Shown: in pieces, positions 1 through 9,167 of the stretch
Layout: each line of letters starts with the position of its first letter
Numbering within the stretch: the first letter of the stretch is position 1
NCBI RefSeq assembly: GCF_014200015.1
Contig: NZ_JACHOT010000006.1
Span: 62,001-126,000, forward strand
Reading direction: 5' to 3'
From: Aminobacter niigataensis
GTDB taxonomy: Bacteria; Pseudomonadota; Alphaproteobacteria; Rhizobiales; Rhizobiaceae
Length of the DNA: 64,000 bases
Translations under genes and position numbers: made by a program
The notes under the pieces: generated by a model
The model's input: only the letters and a program-made list of their open reading frames with translations
Database searches by the model: none
What the model was told of the DNA's origin: nothing

Positions 1-486
1 CAGCGGCTCGTCGAGCAGCAGCACGTCCGGATCGGGCGCAAGCGCACGCATCAGTGCGACGCGCTGGCGCTGGCCGCCGGACAGTTCCGACGGGAGGCGC
101 TTGGCGTAGTCCTGCAACTGGACGAGTTCGAGCAGTTCCGATACGCGGCGGTGGATCTGCTGGTTGTCGAGCCCCTTGAGCTCAAGGCCGAAGGCGATGT
201 TCTTGGCGACGCTCATATGCGGGAACAGCGCATAGTCCTGGAACACGATGTTGACGTTGCGCTTGTTGGGCGGAACGCGCGTCACGTCCTTGCCGCCGAG
301 CAGGATGCGCCCGGAATTCGGCATTTCGAAACCACCGAGCATGCGCAGCGAGGTCGACTTGCCGCAGCCGGAGGGGCCGAGCAGGGTGACGAACTTGCCC
401 GCCTCGATGCTGAGGTTCAGGTTTTCGACGGCAACGTGCTTGCCATAGCTCTTGGTAACGTTGTCGAACTGGACGACGGGTTGCAT
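1..486 (-). CDS. ABC transporter ATP-binding protein, polyamine type (partial)
   Basis: The first 162 codons of a nucleotide-binding subunit; the C-terminal half lies outside the window. Visible are Walker A GPSGCGKST (residues 37-45), the Q-loop in VFQDYALFPH (about 81-90), the signature LSGGQRQR (135-142) and Walker B with VLLLDEP (155-161). This set is typical of PotA/FbpC-type ATPases that energise import of spermidine/putrescine-like solutes. The ATG overlaps the stop of the upstream permease gene as TGATG, so the two are translationally coupled. It is the last gene of a binding protein-permease-permease-ATPase operon. The substrate is inferred from family resemblance only. Confidence 0.93.
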   Translation of the reverse strand, partial: MQPVVQFDNVTKSYGKHVAVENLNLSIEAGKFVTLLGPSGCGKSTSLRMLGGFEMPNSGRILLGGKDVTRVPPNKRNVNIVFQDYALFPHMSVAKNIAFGLELKGLDNQQIHRRVSELLELVQLQDYAKRLPSELSGGQRQRVALMRALAPDPDVLLLDEPL

Positions 487-1280
487 CAGCGGGTCCTCGC
501 GCGGCGGGTCAGGTATTCGGCGTAAAGTCCGACGGCGGCGGTAACCACCAGGACGAGTGTCGCCATTGCGTTGATTTCGGGAGACATGCCGCCCTGCACC
601 TTGGCGAAGATCAGCATCGGCAGCGTCGGGCGGTAGCCGCCCAGGAAGAAGGTGCGGACAAAGTCGTCGATCGACAACAGCACACAGAAGATCATGCCGC
701 CGACCAGCGCCGGCTTCAGGTAGGGCAGCGTCACGCGGAAGAAGGCAACGACGCTGTCGGCGCCGAGGTCACGCGCCGCGTCGACCAGATTGCCCGGCAT
801 CGAGCGCAGCCGCGTCAGCGCCATCACCACCACGAAGGGCACCGCGTGCACCGTGTGGCCAAGGATGATGGCGGCCGTTCCCGTCGGCATGTCGATGGTC
901 GAGATGAAGATGCGCAGCGAGATCGCCGAGATCATGCCGGGCACGACGGCAGGCAGGCAGGCGAGCGCGAAGATGATAACCTGGCCCTTGATGCCTTCGG
1001 CAACGATCAGCATGGCGATCCAGGTGCCGAGCGTCGTCGCGGCCAGCGTCGAAGCGGCGGCGATCATCACCGAATACAGGCAGGCCTCCAGGAACTGCTT
1101 GTCCTGCATCACCTTGGCGTACCAGTCGAGCGTCCAGTCGCCGATCGGGAAGGCGACGAAGTTGGCGTCCTTGAAGCTCATCGCCATCATCAGCGTCAGC
1201 GGCAGGAGCAGATAGAGCAGGAAGGCCCAGTAGAACGCGGTCAGCGTCGTGCGCGGAGCGTCCGCAAACATGTTGCGCAT
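486..1280 (-). CDS. ABC transporter permease, PotC-like
   Basis: 264-residue integral membrane protein of the binding-protein-dependent permease family. It begins MRNMFADAP, has hydrophobic segments throughout, and carries an EAA-type loop (DAARDLGADSVVAFF) that contacts the ATPase. A frame open a further 35 codons upstream is rejected because that stretch overlaps the preceding permease gene and reads as charged shadow sequence. Its ATG overlaps the upstream stop as TGATG, and its own stop overlaps the ATPase start the same way. It pairs with the next permease to form the membrane channel of the polyamine-type importer. Confidence 0.9.
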   Translation of the reverse strand: MRNMFADAPRTTLTAFYWAFLLYLLLPLTLMMAMSFKDANFVAFPIGDWTLDWYAKVMQDKQFLEACLYSVMIAAASTLAATTLGTWIAMLIVAEGIKGQVIIFALACLPAVVPGMISAISLRIFISTIDMPTGTAAIILGHTVHAVPFVVVMALTRLRSMPGNLVDAARDLGADSVVAFFRVTLPYLKPALVGGMIFCVLLSIDDFVRTFFLGGYRPTLPMLIFAKVQGGMSPEINAMATLVLVVTAAVGLYAEYLTRRARTR

Positions 1281-2266
1281 CAGAATGCACTCCTTTTTTT
1301 GCCGCCCACGAGGCGCATGAAGATGCCGGCCGTGATCAGGGCCGTGACCAGCATGATCAGTGCGAAGGCGGCACCGACGGGCCACTTGTCGCTGGCGCCG
1401 TGGAAGAAGCCGCTGATCGTCTCGGGGAACAGCACGGTGGTCGGGCCGCCGAGCAGCATGGGCGTAGCGAAGACGCCGATGCAGGTCAGGAACACCAGCG
1501 AGCAGCCTGACACGATCCCGTCCTTGGACAGCGGCAGGATGATCCTGCGGAAGCGCGTGAACGGACCGGCGCCGAGATCGGCCGCCGCGTCGAGATACTG
1601 GGAAGGAATCTTCTCAATCGCCGAATAGAGCGGCAGCAGCATGTAGAGGCATATGAGATAGACAAGGCCGAAGCCGAGCGAGAAGGAGGTGTAGAGCATC
1701 GGGATCGGGCGGTCGATCAGCCCGATTTCGCGCAGCAGCACGTTGACCGCGCCGCGGTTGGCCAGAAGCATGATGACCGAGAAGGTGCGGATCAGTTCGC
1801 CGGCCCAGAACGGCACCAGCAGCAGCAGCAGCGCCTTGGAACGCCCCTCCGGCTTGACGATCTTGGCGACGTAGTAGGCGACCGGATAGACGACCACCAG
1901 GGTGACCGCGGTCGCTGTCGTGGCGAAGATGAAGCTCTTGATCAGCGGCGTGAAATAGAGCGATTCTTTGAAGAAGATCGCGTAGTTATCGAGGGTGAAA
2001 CGCGACTCCACGCCCGGCTGGACCGGGTAGTGGGACAACAGGCTGATCTTCAGCATCTGATAGATCGGCCCGACATGCATCATGACCAGCCAGATCAGCG
2101 GCACACCAGTCAGAAGCATGACCCGGCCGATGCGCGACTCCACCGCAGCCCCCAGCGTATGCCGGTAGAGCGCGGAGTTTACCACCTTGGCAATGCCGGT
2201 CGAATATTTGGGCACGGACGCGTCGCGCCCTCCCGCATAGCCGGCTGTCGTGTTGCTACTCACCAT
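1280..2266 (-). CDS. ABC transporter permease, PotB-like
   Basis: About 328 residues if translation starts at MVSSNTTAG (2266); an in-frame ATG at 2305 would add 13 residues, and neither has a strong ribosome site. The N-terminal 80 residues are polar, then the permease domain begins (VMLLTGVPLIWLVMM). The EAA-type loop reads DAAADLGAGPFTRFRRI. It is the first permease of the operon, 206-245 bp downstream of the binding-protein gene, from which it is separated by a strong stem-loop. This resembles importers where the binding protein is made in excess. Function is by family. Confidence 0.88.
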   Translation of the reverse strand: MVSSNTTAGYAGGRDASVPKYSTGIAKVVNSALYRHTLGAAVESRIGRVMLLTGVPLIWLVMMHVGPIYQMLKISLLSHYPVQPGVESRFTLDNYAIFFKESLYFTPLIKSFIFATTATAVTLVVVYPVAYYVAKIVKPEGRSKALLLLLVPFWAGELIRTFSVIMLLANRGAVNVLLREIGLIDRPIPMLYTSFSLGFGLVYLICLYMLLPLYSAIEKIPSQYLDAAADLGAGPFTRFRRIILPLSKDGIVSGCSLVFLTCIGVFATPMLLGGPTTVLFPETISGFFHGASDKWPVGAAFALIMLVTALITAGIFMRLVGGKKRSAF

Positions 2267-2350
2267 CAAACAATCTCGGTTGGCGCAACCCGACCGGTGC
2301 CGCATGACATGATCGGCCGTCGGTCATTGCGCGTTGTTGGATTACAGCGC

Positions 2351-2370
2351 CGCATCCGCCCCCGGATGCG
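2351..2370 (-). terminator. stem-loop between binding-protein and permease genes
   Basis: CGCATCCG-CCCC-CGGATGCG, a perfect 8-bp stem with a 4-base loop. It has no T-tract, so it is more likely a processing or attenuation hairpin that stabilises the upstream binding-protein message than a full terminator. Similar hairpins follow the binding-protein genes of other importers in this window. Confidence 0.55.
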
Positions 2371-2511
2371 CAATGGGACGCAGTAAAACTGTGAACGGTG
2401 CATGCCCTTTGGTAGCTCGGGTCATGCACTGAACAGGCCTGCGAAAGCGGGCTGCCTGCCCCGGAGATCGTCGCAGCGCTCCGGGACAGGTCGAGAGGCT
2501 TCGTTGCCTCG

Positions 2512-3624
2512 TCAGGCCGCTTTGACCTCTGCGGTGGCGCGGTCGATCATCTCGTTCTTCATGTCGCGGTTGACCGACGAGAAGAAGACGACGCGCTCCA
2601 GCTCTTCCTGCGGCAGCGTCGCGGCGAGCTTTTCGCGATCGTTGAGCAGGTCGCCGACGCCGTTGATGGTCGAGCTGTAGCCCGACTGGCGGGTCATCGC
2701 AGCGCCCACTTCCGGGCTTGCCAGCACAGCGTCGAGCAGCTTGTAGGCGTTCTCAGCGTTCGGCGCATTGTTGACTACGTTGAGCGTGTAGCAGAAGCCG
2801 AACGTGCCTTCCTTCGGCACCGACAGCTGGATCGGATGACCATCCATGATCAGCTTGGCGGCAGGGCCAGACCACGAATGGGCGAGGTAGATGTCCTCGT
2901 TGATGAACATCTGCTGCACTTCCGAGCCCGCGTCATAGTACTTACGCACCATGTCCTTGTTCTTGATCAGGAAGTCGCGCGCTTCGTTGGTCGCCTTCTG
3001 CGCCACGTCGGCCTTGTCGACATAGCTGACGAAGTCGCCGTCATGGCCGAGATACTGCATGACGATGGTCATGAAATCGCTGACGATATAGGAGGTCTGA
3101 CCCTTGTACTGTGGGTCGAACATGATCTCCCAGCTGGGCGCGTCCTTCACGTAGTCGACGTTGCGGGCGAGGCCCTCGTAGCCGGCGAGGATCGGCAGGC
3201 CCCAGAGGTTGTTGTCGACACGCGCCCAGGGCGCATCCTGGTAAGCGGTGTTGAGGTTCTTCCAGTTTGCGATCTTGCCGGTGTCGAGCGGCTGCAGCAG
3301 CTTCGAGCTGATGAACTGCGAATAGCGGTGGCCGGCAACGGTGACGATGTCGGTCGAGGGATTGGCGCCTTCGGCGGTGAGCAGGTTGTACTGCTTGCCC
3401 TGGTCGTCGGTCAGGCGGATGTTGACCTGAATGCCGGTGTCCTTCTGGAACTTGTCCAGGAATTCCTGTGGCAGGAACTTGTCGTAGGTGGTGATGTTCA
3501 GCACGCCTGCGGCGGCAGCCGGACGCGGACTGATGATGTACGGAACGGCAAGCGCGCCCACGCCACCGCCCAGCAGCTTCAGCGCGTTTCTCCGGTTCGT
3601 CATAAGAATTTTACTCACTGTCAT
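2512..3624 (-). CDS. periplasmic solute-binding protein, polyamine-type ABC importer
   Basis: 370 residues, with a signal peptide that contains a twin-arginine-like motif (NRRNALKLLGGG) followed by a hydrophobic stretch and an Ala-rich cleavage region near residue 38 (RPAAAAG). A second start, MTNRRN at 3603, would give a more compact signal peptide. The mature part (VLNITTYDKFLPQEFLDKF and later SGPAAKLIMDGHPI) is typical of the PotD/PotF-like extracellular solute-binding group. It is first in the operon and delivers ligand to the two permeases and ATPase downstream. Ligand identity is not determinable here; polyamines, opines or related cations are possible. Confidence 0.9.
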   Translation of the reverse strand: MTVSKILMTNRRNALKLLGGGVGALAVPYIISPRPAAAAGVLNITTYDKFLPQEFLDKFQKDTGIQVNIRLTDDQGKQYNLLTAEGANPSTDIVTVAGHRYSQFISSKLLQPLDTGKIANWKNLNTAYQDAPWARVDNNLWGLPILAGYEGLARNVDYVKDAPSWEIMFDPQYKGQTSYIVSDFMTIVMQYLGHDGDFVSYVDKADVAQKATNEARDFLIKNKDMVRKYYDAGSEVQQMFINEDIYLAHSWSGPAAKLIMDGHPIQLSVPKEGTFGFCYTLNVVNNAPNAENAYKLLDAVLASPEVGAAMTRQSGYSSTINGVGDLLNDREKLAATLPQEELERVVFFSSVNRDMKNEMIDRATAEVKAA

Positions 3625-4128
3625 TCCCCTTCTTTGTAATTACCCACTAACCGAGCAAGCAAATCAGCGCACAATACTTCCCGCTCCGGCAGCATTGTTG
3701 CTTGCCGGTTCAAAACTGAAGAAATTGTGGCGCCTCCCACCTGGAAATCCGCTGGCTTGTTGAACAACCGCCTTGCGATCATCCAGTATGCCGCTATAAA
3801 TTTCCAATAAACTGGAACTTTTCTCTAAACCGGACGAATGTCAAGCTGCCTCTTGGAAAAATGACAATTGATCCGCAGGGATGATTGGGATCAGCGGCCC
3901 TTCCGGCATTCGATTTGTCCGAATAGCCACTACCGCGATACCGCTTCCCGTCGCACAGAGAGACGCTGCGGCGCCGTCATTTCACTTCGCGACGCCGGGC
4001 ATGAGCAAGGATGGAAAGTACTCGGACAGGCGCCGGCAATTCAACCGACAACCACGGGCCAGACACCTGAGGCTATCGGGACATCAATACTCAACTTCGC
4101 TGCCCACTTGCACGGACATTTGCACACA
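3625..4128. promoter_or_regulatory. divergent intergenic region between ABC operon and MATE gene
   Basis: About 500 bp without a convincing gene. It must hold the promoters of the leftward ABC operon and the rightward MATE gene. One small inverted repeat, TTCCA-ataaac-TGGAA at 3802-3817, sits in an AT-richer stretch and could be an operator, but the arms are only 5 bp. An open frame entering the MATE gene from 3868 shows no family signal and is not called. Confidence 0.4.
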
Positions 4129-5451
4129 ATGAACATTTCCGCCCCTCTCGAACTCCAGGAAAACTGGAACCGCCGGATGATCATGCTGGCGTTTCCGATC
4201 ATCCTGGCCAACCTGGCCCAGCCGGTACTGTCCCTGGTCGACACCATGGTCGCCGGACACCTGCCCGGCTCGTGGTACCTCGGCGGCGTCGCTCTCAGCG
4301 GCGTGCTGTTCAATTTCCTGTTCTGGAGCTTCAGCTTCCTGCGCATGGCCACCACCGGTCTCGTCGCCCAGGCCTGGGGTGCCGACGATGCCGTCCTGAT
4401 GCGCAAGCACCTGCTAAGGGCGCTTCTTGTTGCGGCCACCGGCGGCATGATCATCGTCATATTGCAAAAGCCGATCATCGAAATCGGCCTCTCCCTCCTT
4501 GGCGGCAGCGAAGCAGTCTATGAGAGTGCTGTCGCCTATTCCTCGGCGAGGATCTGGTCGGCGCCGGCTGCATTGGGCAATTTCGTCCTGCTTGGCTACC
4601 TGCTCGGCCGCCAGCGGGTAATGGTGTCGCTGGCGCTGCAAGTCGCGCTCAACGTGATCAACCTGGCCGCGACGCTGACGCTCGTCTTCGTCTTCGACTG
4701 GGGCGTTGCCGGCATCGGCGCCGGCACGGCGCTAGCCGAATGGATTGCATTCGGCGCCGGCCTGATGATCGTCCGGCCGTTCAGCGCCGTCGGCCCGCTG
4801 CCCTGGCGCGACATCCTGGATGGGGCAGCGCTGCGCCAGCTGTTTGCGGTCAACCGCGACATATTCCTGCGCAGCCTGTTCCTGCTGGTCTGCTTCGGCT
4901 GGTTCGCCCGCAGCGGCGCCGTCGAGGGCGACGCGATCCTCGCTGCCAACGCCGTCCTGCTCAACCTGCACGGCATCATGTCCTACGGGCTGGACGGTTT
5001 TGCCCATGCCACAGAAACGCTCGTCGGCTCGGTCATCGGGGCGCGCCGCAAGGACGCGCTCTACCGTGTCATCAAGGCAGCGTTCATCTGGTCGGGATTG
5101 GTCGCAGCACTGTTTTCGGTCTGTTACTGGCTGGGCGGTCCAACCATCGTCTCGCTCCTGACCAACCAGCAGGATGTCCGCCTGGCGGCCGAAACGTTCC
5201 TGCCCTACGTCATCGCCCTGCCACTGATCTCGGTGAGCAGCTACATGCTCGACGGCGTCTTCATCGGCGCGATCCGGACGCGCGAACTGCGCAACAGCAT
5301 GTTCGTGTCCACGGTGGTCTTCCTGGTCGCGGCCTACGCCCTCCAGCACTTCTGGGGCAACCACGGTTTGTGGCTGGCGATGATCGTGCTGATGCTTGCC
5401 AGAACCCTGACGCTCGGACTTTACCTCCGACGGATATTCGCCGCGCTCTGA
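4129..5451 (+). CDS. MATE family efflux transporter (DinF-like)
   Basis: 440 residues from ATG 4129 (MNISAPLELQEN), the usual MATE length; an in-frame extension to 3868 is rejected because it is non-hydrophobic and unlike the family. About 12 hydrophobic segments are visible, and the two-fold MATE layout starts with IILANLAQPVLSLVDTMVAG, matching the N-terminal helix of DinF-type members. Such proteins export organic cations or metabolites using Na+ or H+ gradients. The gene stands alone on the plus strand, divergent from the polyamine-type importer and convergent with the phosphodiesterase operon. Substrate unknown. Confidence 0.9.
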   Translation: MNISAPLELQENWNRRMIMLAFPIILANLAQPVLSLVDTMVAGHLPGSWYLGGVALSGVLFNFLFWSFSFLRMATTGLVAQAWGADDAVLMRKHLLRALLVAATGGMIIVILQKPIIEIGLSLLGGSEAVYESAVAYSSARIWSAPAALGNFVLLGYLLGRQRVMVSLALQVALNVINLAATLTLVFVFDWGVAGIGAGTALAEWIAFGAGLMIVRPFSAVGPLPWRDILDGAALRQLFAVNRDIFLRSLFLLVCFGWFARSGAVEGDAILAANAVLLNLHGIMSYGLDGFAHATETLVGSVIGARRKDALYRVIKAAFIWSGLVAALFSVCYWLGGPTIVSLLTNQQDVRLAAETFLPYVIALPLISVSSYMLDGVFIGAIRTRELRNSMFVSTVVFLVAAYALQHFWGNHGLWLAMIVLMLARTLTLGLYLRRIFAAL

Positions 5452-5463
5452 GCCATGCGAATT

Positions 5464-5502
5464 CGTCGCGAGGACCGCGTTTTCGATGCGGTCCTCGCGA
5501 CG
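5464..5502. terminator. bidirectional hairpin terminator
   Basis: A perfect 15-bp stem (arms 5464-5478 and 5488-5502, beginning CGTCGCGAGGACCGC) with a 9-base loop, placed in the 73 bp between two converging genes. There is no long T-run on either side. Position and stem strength suggest it ends transcription from both directions. Confidence 0.75.
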
Positions 5503-5524
5503 CCATCAGCGGAACCCGAGAAGG

Positions 5525-6328
5525 CTATTTGAGCGCGGAATCTACAAAGTTCTTGAGCCAGCCGATATCGTCGCCCGACAGGGTGTCTATGAGACCGCCC
5601 TTCAGCCAGGCCGCCAGGTTCTCATCCCAACCAAGACCGGCGCGCCGGGCCTCCTCCCACGCGCTTGGCTTGTAGGCATGGCAGCGGATGGCAATGCCGG
5701 CATCGTGGAGCGCTGCGGCATCGGCGGGATCGAAGACGTCGAGATCGATGCAGAGTTCATCGAGGTCGGACATCCGTGCCACGGCGACCGGGTCCGAGTA
5801 GCGCTCATGTGCGATACCGCCGGTTCGCAGCCCCGGAATACGAGCCTTGACGGCCTTGAGGCTGGCGTGGTCGAACGAGATCATCATCACTCGGTCGCGA
5901 TCTGCCGGATTTGCAACCACGGCTTCCAGCGCCTCGTAATAGGCGTCGAGATTCACCTTCTCCTTGATCTCGACCTCGAGCACCAGGTCGAGCTCGTGCG
6001 CCAGGGCGATCGTCTCGGCCAGCGTGGGTATCTTCTCCCCGGCGAAACGCGGGTCGAACCACGAACCGGCGTCCAGTGCTGCGATCTCGGCCGCCGTCAT
6101 TTCCCGGGCGGCACCGCTGCCGTTGCTGGTGCGGTCGACGAGCAGGTCGTGCAGGACGATGATCTGGCGATCGGCCGTCAGCACGGTATCGATCTCGATG
6201 CTGGTGGCGCCGAGTTCATGCGCTGCTCGGAAGGCGGCGAATGTGTTTTCGGGCGCCGTCATGTTGTGGCCGCGGTGGCCACAGAGGCGAATGAACCCGG
6301 TTTCGCGGGCAAGGAAGGGATTGGGCAT
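5525..6328 (-). CDS. ugpQ: glycerophosphodiester phosphodiesterase
   Basis: 267 residues starting MPNPFLARETGF, with AGGAG 8-9 bases before the ATG. The GDPD fold is shown by GHRGHNMTAPENT (residues about 15-27), EIDTVLTADRQIIVLHD (about 42-58) holding the metal-binding Glu/Asp and catalytic His, and EVEIKEK further on. The family hydrolyses glycerophosphodiesters to sn-glycerol 3-phosphate and an alcohol. No signal peptide is seen, so it should act in the cytoplasm on imported substrate. It is the last gene of the LacI-linked ABC operon, 17 bp after a permease gene, which points to a phosphodiester as the transported ligand. The ugpQ name is by function; true orthology is not established. 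Confidence 0.9.
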   Translation of the reverse strand: MPNPFLARETGFIRLCGHRGHNMTAPENTFAAFRAAHELGATSIEIDTVLTADRQIIVLHDLLVDRTSNGSGAAREMTAAEIAALDAGSWFDPRFAGEKIPTLAETIALAHELDLVLEVEIKEKVNLDAYYEALEAVVANPADRDRVMMISFDHASLKAVKARIPGLRTGGIAHERYSDPVAVARMSDLDELCIDLDVFDPADAAALHDAGIAIRCHAYKPSAWEEARRAGLGWDENLAAWLKGGLIDTLSGDDIGWLKNFVDSALK

Positions 6329-6345
6329 TATAGACTCCTGGGGGA

Positions 6346-7185
6346 CTAAAGTTTTCCGAGGCCGGCGGCCATGACGTCGTCCTTGCCGATACGTTCGGCG
6401 AGCACGAAGATGACCAGCATCGGGGTGAGAAGGATAAGGGTGACGACGGCTGCGGTCGGCAGCACCAGCACCTCGCCGCCGAGATAGCTCCAGAGCTGGA
6501 CGGCAAGCGTGCGCACTTTCGGCGCCCCGACCATGAAGCTCTTTTCGAACTCCTCGAACGAGGCGATGAAGGTCAGAAGGCCTCCGGCGGCGAAACCCGG
6601 CCAAGCAAGCGGCAAGGCGATGCGGGTGACCGCAACGAAAGGCGACGCTCCGAGCGTACGCGCGGCGTAGATCAACTCGCGCGGAATCCCTTCGATGGTG
6701 GCGGTCAGGATGCGGATCATGAACGGCAGCGTGCCGACGATCTGCACCAGGATGACTCCGAGCACCGTCCCGGCCAGGCCGAAGCGGAAGAATATCTCGC
6801 CAAGGCTGACCGCGACGACGATGCCGGGGACGATCACTGGCGCCAGCACGAAAATCTCGACCAGTCGCTTGAGCCGGAACGGAAACTGCGCCAGCGCCCA
6901 GGCGGTCGGGAAGGCCAGGGACCCGGTCAGCACCGTGACGACCACCGAAACAAACAGGCTGAGCGCTGCTGCGGGCAGCACGTTGCGGTCAGCCAGCACC
7001 TCTCGCCAGGCCGAAAGCGAGAACGAGCGCGGAATGATGTCGGGTGGAAACCAACCGACCGCGGGGTCGTAAAAGGCCCAAAGAGCAACGATGGCTACAG
7101 GGAAGGCCAGGGTCAGCGCCAGGTAGGCATACAGGCCGAAGCCGATCAGCGCCTGGTTGCGCCTGGCACGAGGAGATCCGCTCAT
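6346..7185 (-). CDS. ABC transporter permease (second)
   Basis: 279 residues with about six membrane segments and an EAA-type loop (YAARTLGASPFVAVTRI) typical of PotC/FbpB-like permeases. It follows the other permease gene with 3 bp between them, and precedes the phosphodiesterase. It forms the importer channel with its partner. The subfamily also carries iron, thiamine and phosphonate transporters, so the substrate cannot be fixed from this protein alone. Confidence 0.9.
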   Translation of the reverse strand: MSGSPRARRNQALIGFGLYAYLALTLAFPVAIVALWAFYDPAVGWFPPDIIPRSFSLSAWREVLADRNVLPAAALSLFVSVVVTVLTGSLAFPTAWALAQFPFRLKRLVEIFVLAPVIVPGIVVAVSLGEIFFRFGLAGTVLGVILVQIVGTLPFMIRILTATIEGIPRELIYAARTLGASPFVAVTRIALPLAWPGFAAGGLLTFIASFEEFEKSFMVGAPKVRTLAVQLWSYLGGEVLVLPTAAVVTLILLTPMLVIFVLAERIGKDDVMAAGLGKL

Positions 7186-7188
7186 AGC

Positions 7189-8043
7189 CTAGCCCCTCGC
7201 GGTGTCGTTGCGGCTCAACGAGCCGATGATGGCGTAGTAGGCGAGCAGCACGGCGATCGCCATGGCACTAAGCAGCGTGCCCATGGCGTAGACCATCGGC
7301 CAATTCCCTTGCTGGAAGCCTTCGGAGAACATGTGGACGCTGAGCGGCAGCGGGTAGCTGGGGCCAAGCAGGCTCGGGATGACGTAGGAGCCAAGCGAGC
7401 CGATGAAGCTCAGCAGGACGGCTGCGGTGACGCCGGGTTGCGCCAGCGGCAGCTGGATACGCCGCAGCACGGTAAGGTGGTTCGCGCCCAGCGTCCGGGC
7501 GGCCGACAGCACATCCTTGCTGATCGCTGCCATCGAGCCCGCGATGATCAGCGTCATGAACGGCACCGTCTTCCACGACAATGCGATGATTGCGCCTGCT
7601 CCCCAATCATCGCGCACCAGGCGGGGCATGGTCACGCCAAGCGGTGCCAGCAAGCGCCCGGCCATCCCGCCGCGATCGAGGATGACGAGGACAAGAAAAC
7701 CGGCAACGATCCCCGGCACCACCAGCGGGATCTTGTAGAGCGTGCCGAACAGCTTACGGCTCGTCTCGTTGGCCTGCATCAGCGCCGACAGGGGCAGGCT
7801 GATGCACAAGCTGACGATCGTCGGCGCGATGCCCAGCCAGAGCGAGAACCAAAGCCCGTCCATGTAGACGGGATTGCCGAACAGCTCGGCCCAGGTCGCG
7901 AGCGTCGGCCCCTCGGAGCCGCGCTCGGTGAAGCTGCCGGACAGGACCCGCACCAGAGGCAGGCCAAACAGCGCCAGCAGATAGCCGACGCCGGGAAGCA
8001 GGCAAAGCAGCAGCGTCGCGGTCTTGACCTTGCTCCCGCTCAT
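7189..8043 (-). CDS. ABC transporter permease (first)
   Basis: 284 residues with hydrophobic helices from the N-terminus (LLLCLLPGVGYLLALFGLPL) and an EAA-type loop (SAARTLGANHLTVLRRI). The start overlaps the end of the ATPase gene by 4 bases, so it is translationally coupled. It pairs with the adjacent permease to build the channel of the putative phosphodiester importer. Confidence 0.9.
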   Translation of the reverse strand: MSGSKVKTATLLLCLLPGVGYLLALFGLPLVRVLSGSFTERGSEGPTLATWAELFGNPVYMDGLWFSLWLGIAPTIVSLCISLPLSALMQANETSRKLFGTLYKIPLVVPGIVAGFLVLVILDRGGMAGRLLAPLGVTMPRLVRDDWGAGAIIALSWKTVPFMTLIIAGSMAAISKDVLSAARTLGANHLTVLRRIQLPLAQPGVTAAVLLSFIGSLGSYVIPSLLGPSYPLPLSVHMFSEGFQQGNWPMVYAMGTLLSAMAIAVLLAYYAIIGSLSRNDTARG

Positions 8044-9098
8044 GCCGCCACCTCTTGCAGGGGATGGTGCGCCCGCAACAAATGCAGCATCGGCGGCGGC
8101 ACCAGTCGGACCTTCTGGCCGACGGGCAGGATTGCAGTGCGTCCGCCCGATGTGATCGCCCTCAAGGTCTTGCCGGCCGCTCTGATCCAGTAATGTGTCG
8201 CCGCACCCATGAACATTGCCTGCTCGACCACGCCATGATGATCCGTCTCGACGGCCTCGATAGCGAGGTCTTCGGGCCGTATCGCGACACCCTCGACATC
8301 GCGCTCTGATGGATTCTCCAACTCGCGCACGTCGCCCCAGGGCAACTGGCAGGCACGGTCGCGAAGCTTGGCTTCGATGACATTGGTCATGCCGAGGAAC
8401 TCGGCCGTGAAACGGTAGGCCGGGCGACGGTAGAGGTCGATCGGCGTTCCGCGCTCGACGATCTCGCCATTCTTCATGACCACGATCTCGTCTCCCAGCG
8501 CCATTGCCTCGGATTGGTCGTGGGTGACATAGATCGAAGTGACGCCGAGCTTCTGCTGCAACGCGCGCAGGTCGTCGCGCAATGTGTCGCGCAGCTTGGC
8601 GTCGAGATTGGAGAGCGGCTCGTCGAAGAGCAGCACATCCGGCTCGATGACGATTGCGCGAGCGAGCGCGACACGCTGTTGTTGTCCGCCAGACAATTGC
8701 TTGGGCAGGCGCTTGGCATAGTCGGCGAGGCCGACGAGTTCCAAGGCTGCCGCGACACGGTGCGCGATGTCGCGCTTGTTTACGCGCCGCATTTCCAGGC
8801 CGAAGGCGACATTCTTCTCGACGCTCATGTGGGGGAAAAGCGCATAGGTCTGGAACACCAGGCCGAAATTGCGCTGCTCCGGCGGCATGGCGTCGATGCG
8901 GCGATCCTTCAGCCAGATGCCGCCAGAACTCGGGTCGGATATTCCGGCTATCGTGCGGAGCAGCGTGCTCTTGCCGCAGCCGGATGGGCCAAGCAGCACG
9001 ACGAAGCGTCCGGCCGCAACTTCGAGATCGATGCCCTTCAGCACCAGGTTGGAGTCGAACTGCTTCGTGAGCTGTCGGATGGAGAGCGAGGGTTTCAT
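8040..9098 (-). CDS. ABC transporter ATP-binding protein
   Basis: 352 residues from MKPSLSIRQLT; a GTG start at 9140 would add 14 residues but falls inside a hairpin and is less likely. Walker A GPSGCGKST, the Q-loop VFQTYALFPH, the signature LSGGQQQR and Walker B DVLLFDEP are all present, followed by a TOBE-like C-terminal region (residues about 270-350). It is a PotA/FbpC/UgpC-class ATPase that drives the two downstream permeases. The gene lies 69 bp after the binding-protein gene. Confidence 0.92.
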   Translation of the reverse strand: MKPSLSIRQLTKQFDSNLVLKGIDLEVAAGRFVVLLGPSGCGKSTLLRTIAGISDPSSGGIWLKDRRIDAMPPEQRNFGLVFQTYALFPHMSVEKNVAFGLEMRRVNKRDIAHRVAAALELVGLADYAKRLPKQLSGGQQQRVALARAIVIEPDVLLFDEPLSNLDAKLRDTLRDDLRALQQKLGVTSIYVTHDQSEAMALGDEIVVMKNGEIVERGTPIDLYRRPAYRFTAEFLGMTNVIEAKLRDRACQLPWGDVRELENPSERDVEGVAIRPEDLAIEAVETDHHGVVEQAMFMGAATHYWIRAAGKTLRAITSGGRTAILPVGQKVRLVPPPMLHLLRAHHPLQEVAA

Positions 9099-9117
9099 CT
9101 TCAATCCGTTTCCATTG

Positions 9118-9146
9118 GCGGCGGCACCCGAAGGCACCACCGCCGC
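9118..9146 (-). terminator. hairpin after binding-protein gene
   Basis: Arms GCGGCGG (9118-9124) and CCGCCGC (9140-9146) give a 7-bp G+C-only stem with a 15-base loop, just after the binding-protein stop and before the ATPase start. It has no T-tract. Its likely role is to protect the upstream message or lower downstream expression. Confidence 0.4.
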
Positions 9147-9167
9147 TGTCTTTGGGGAGGGGGAGAG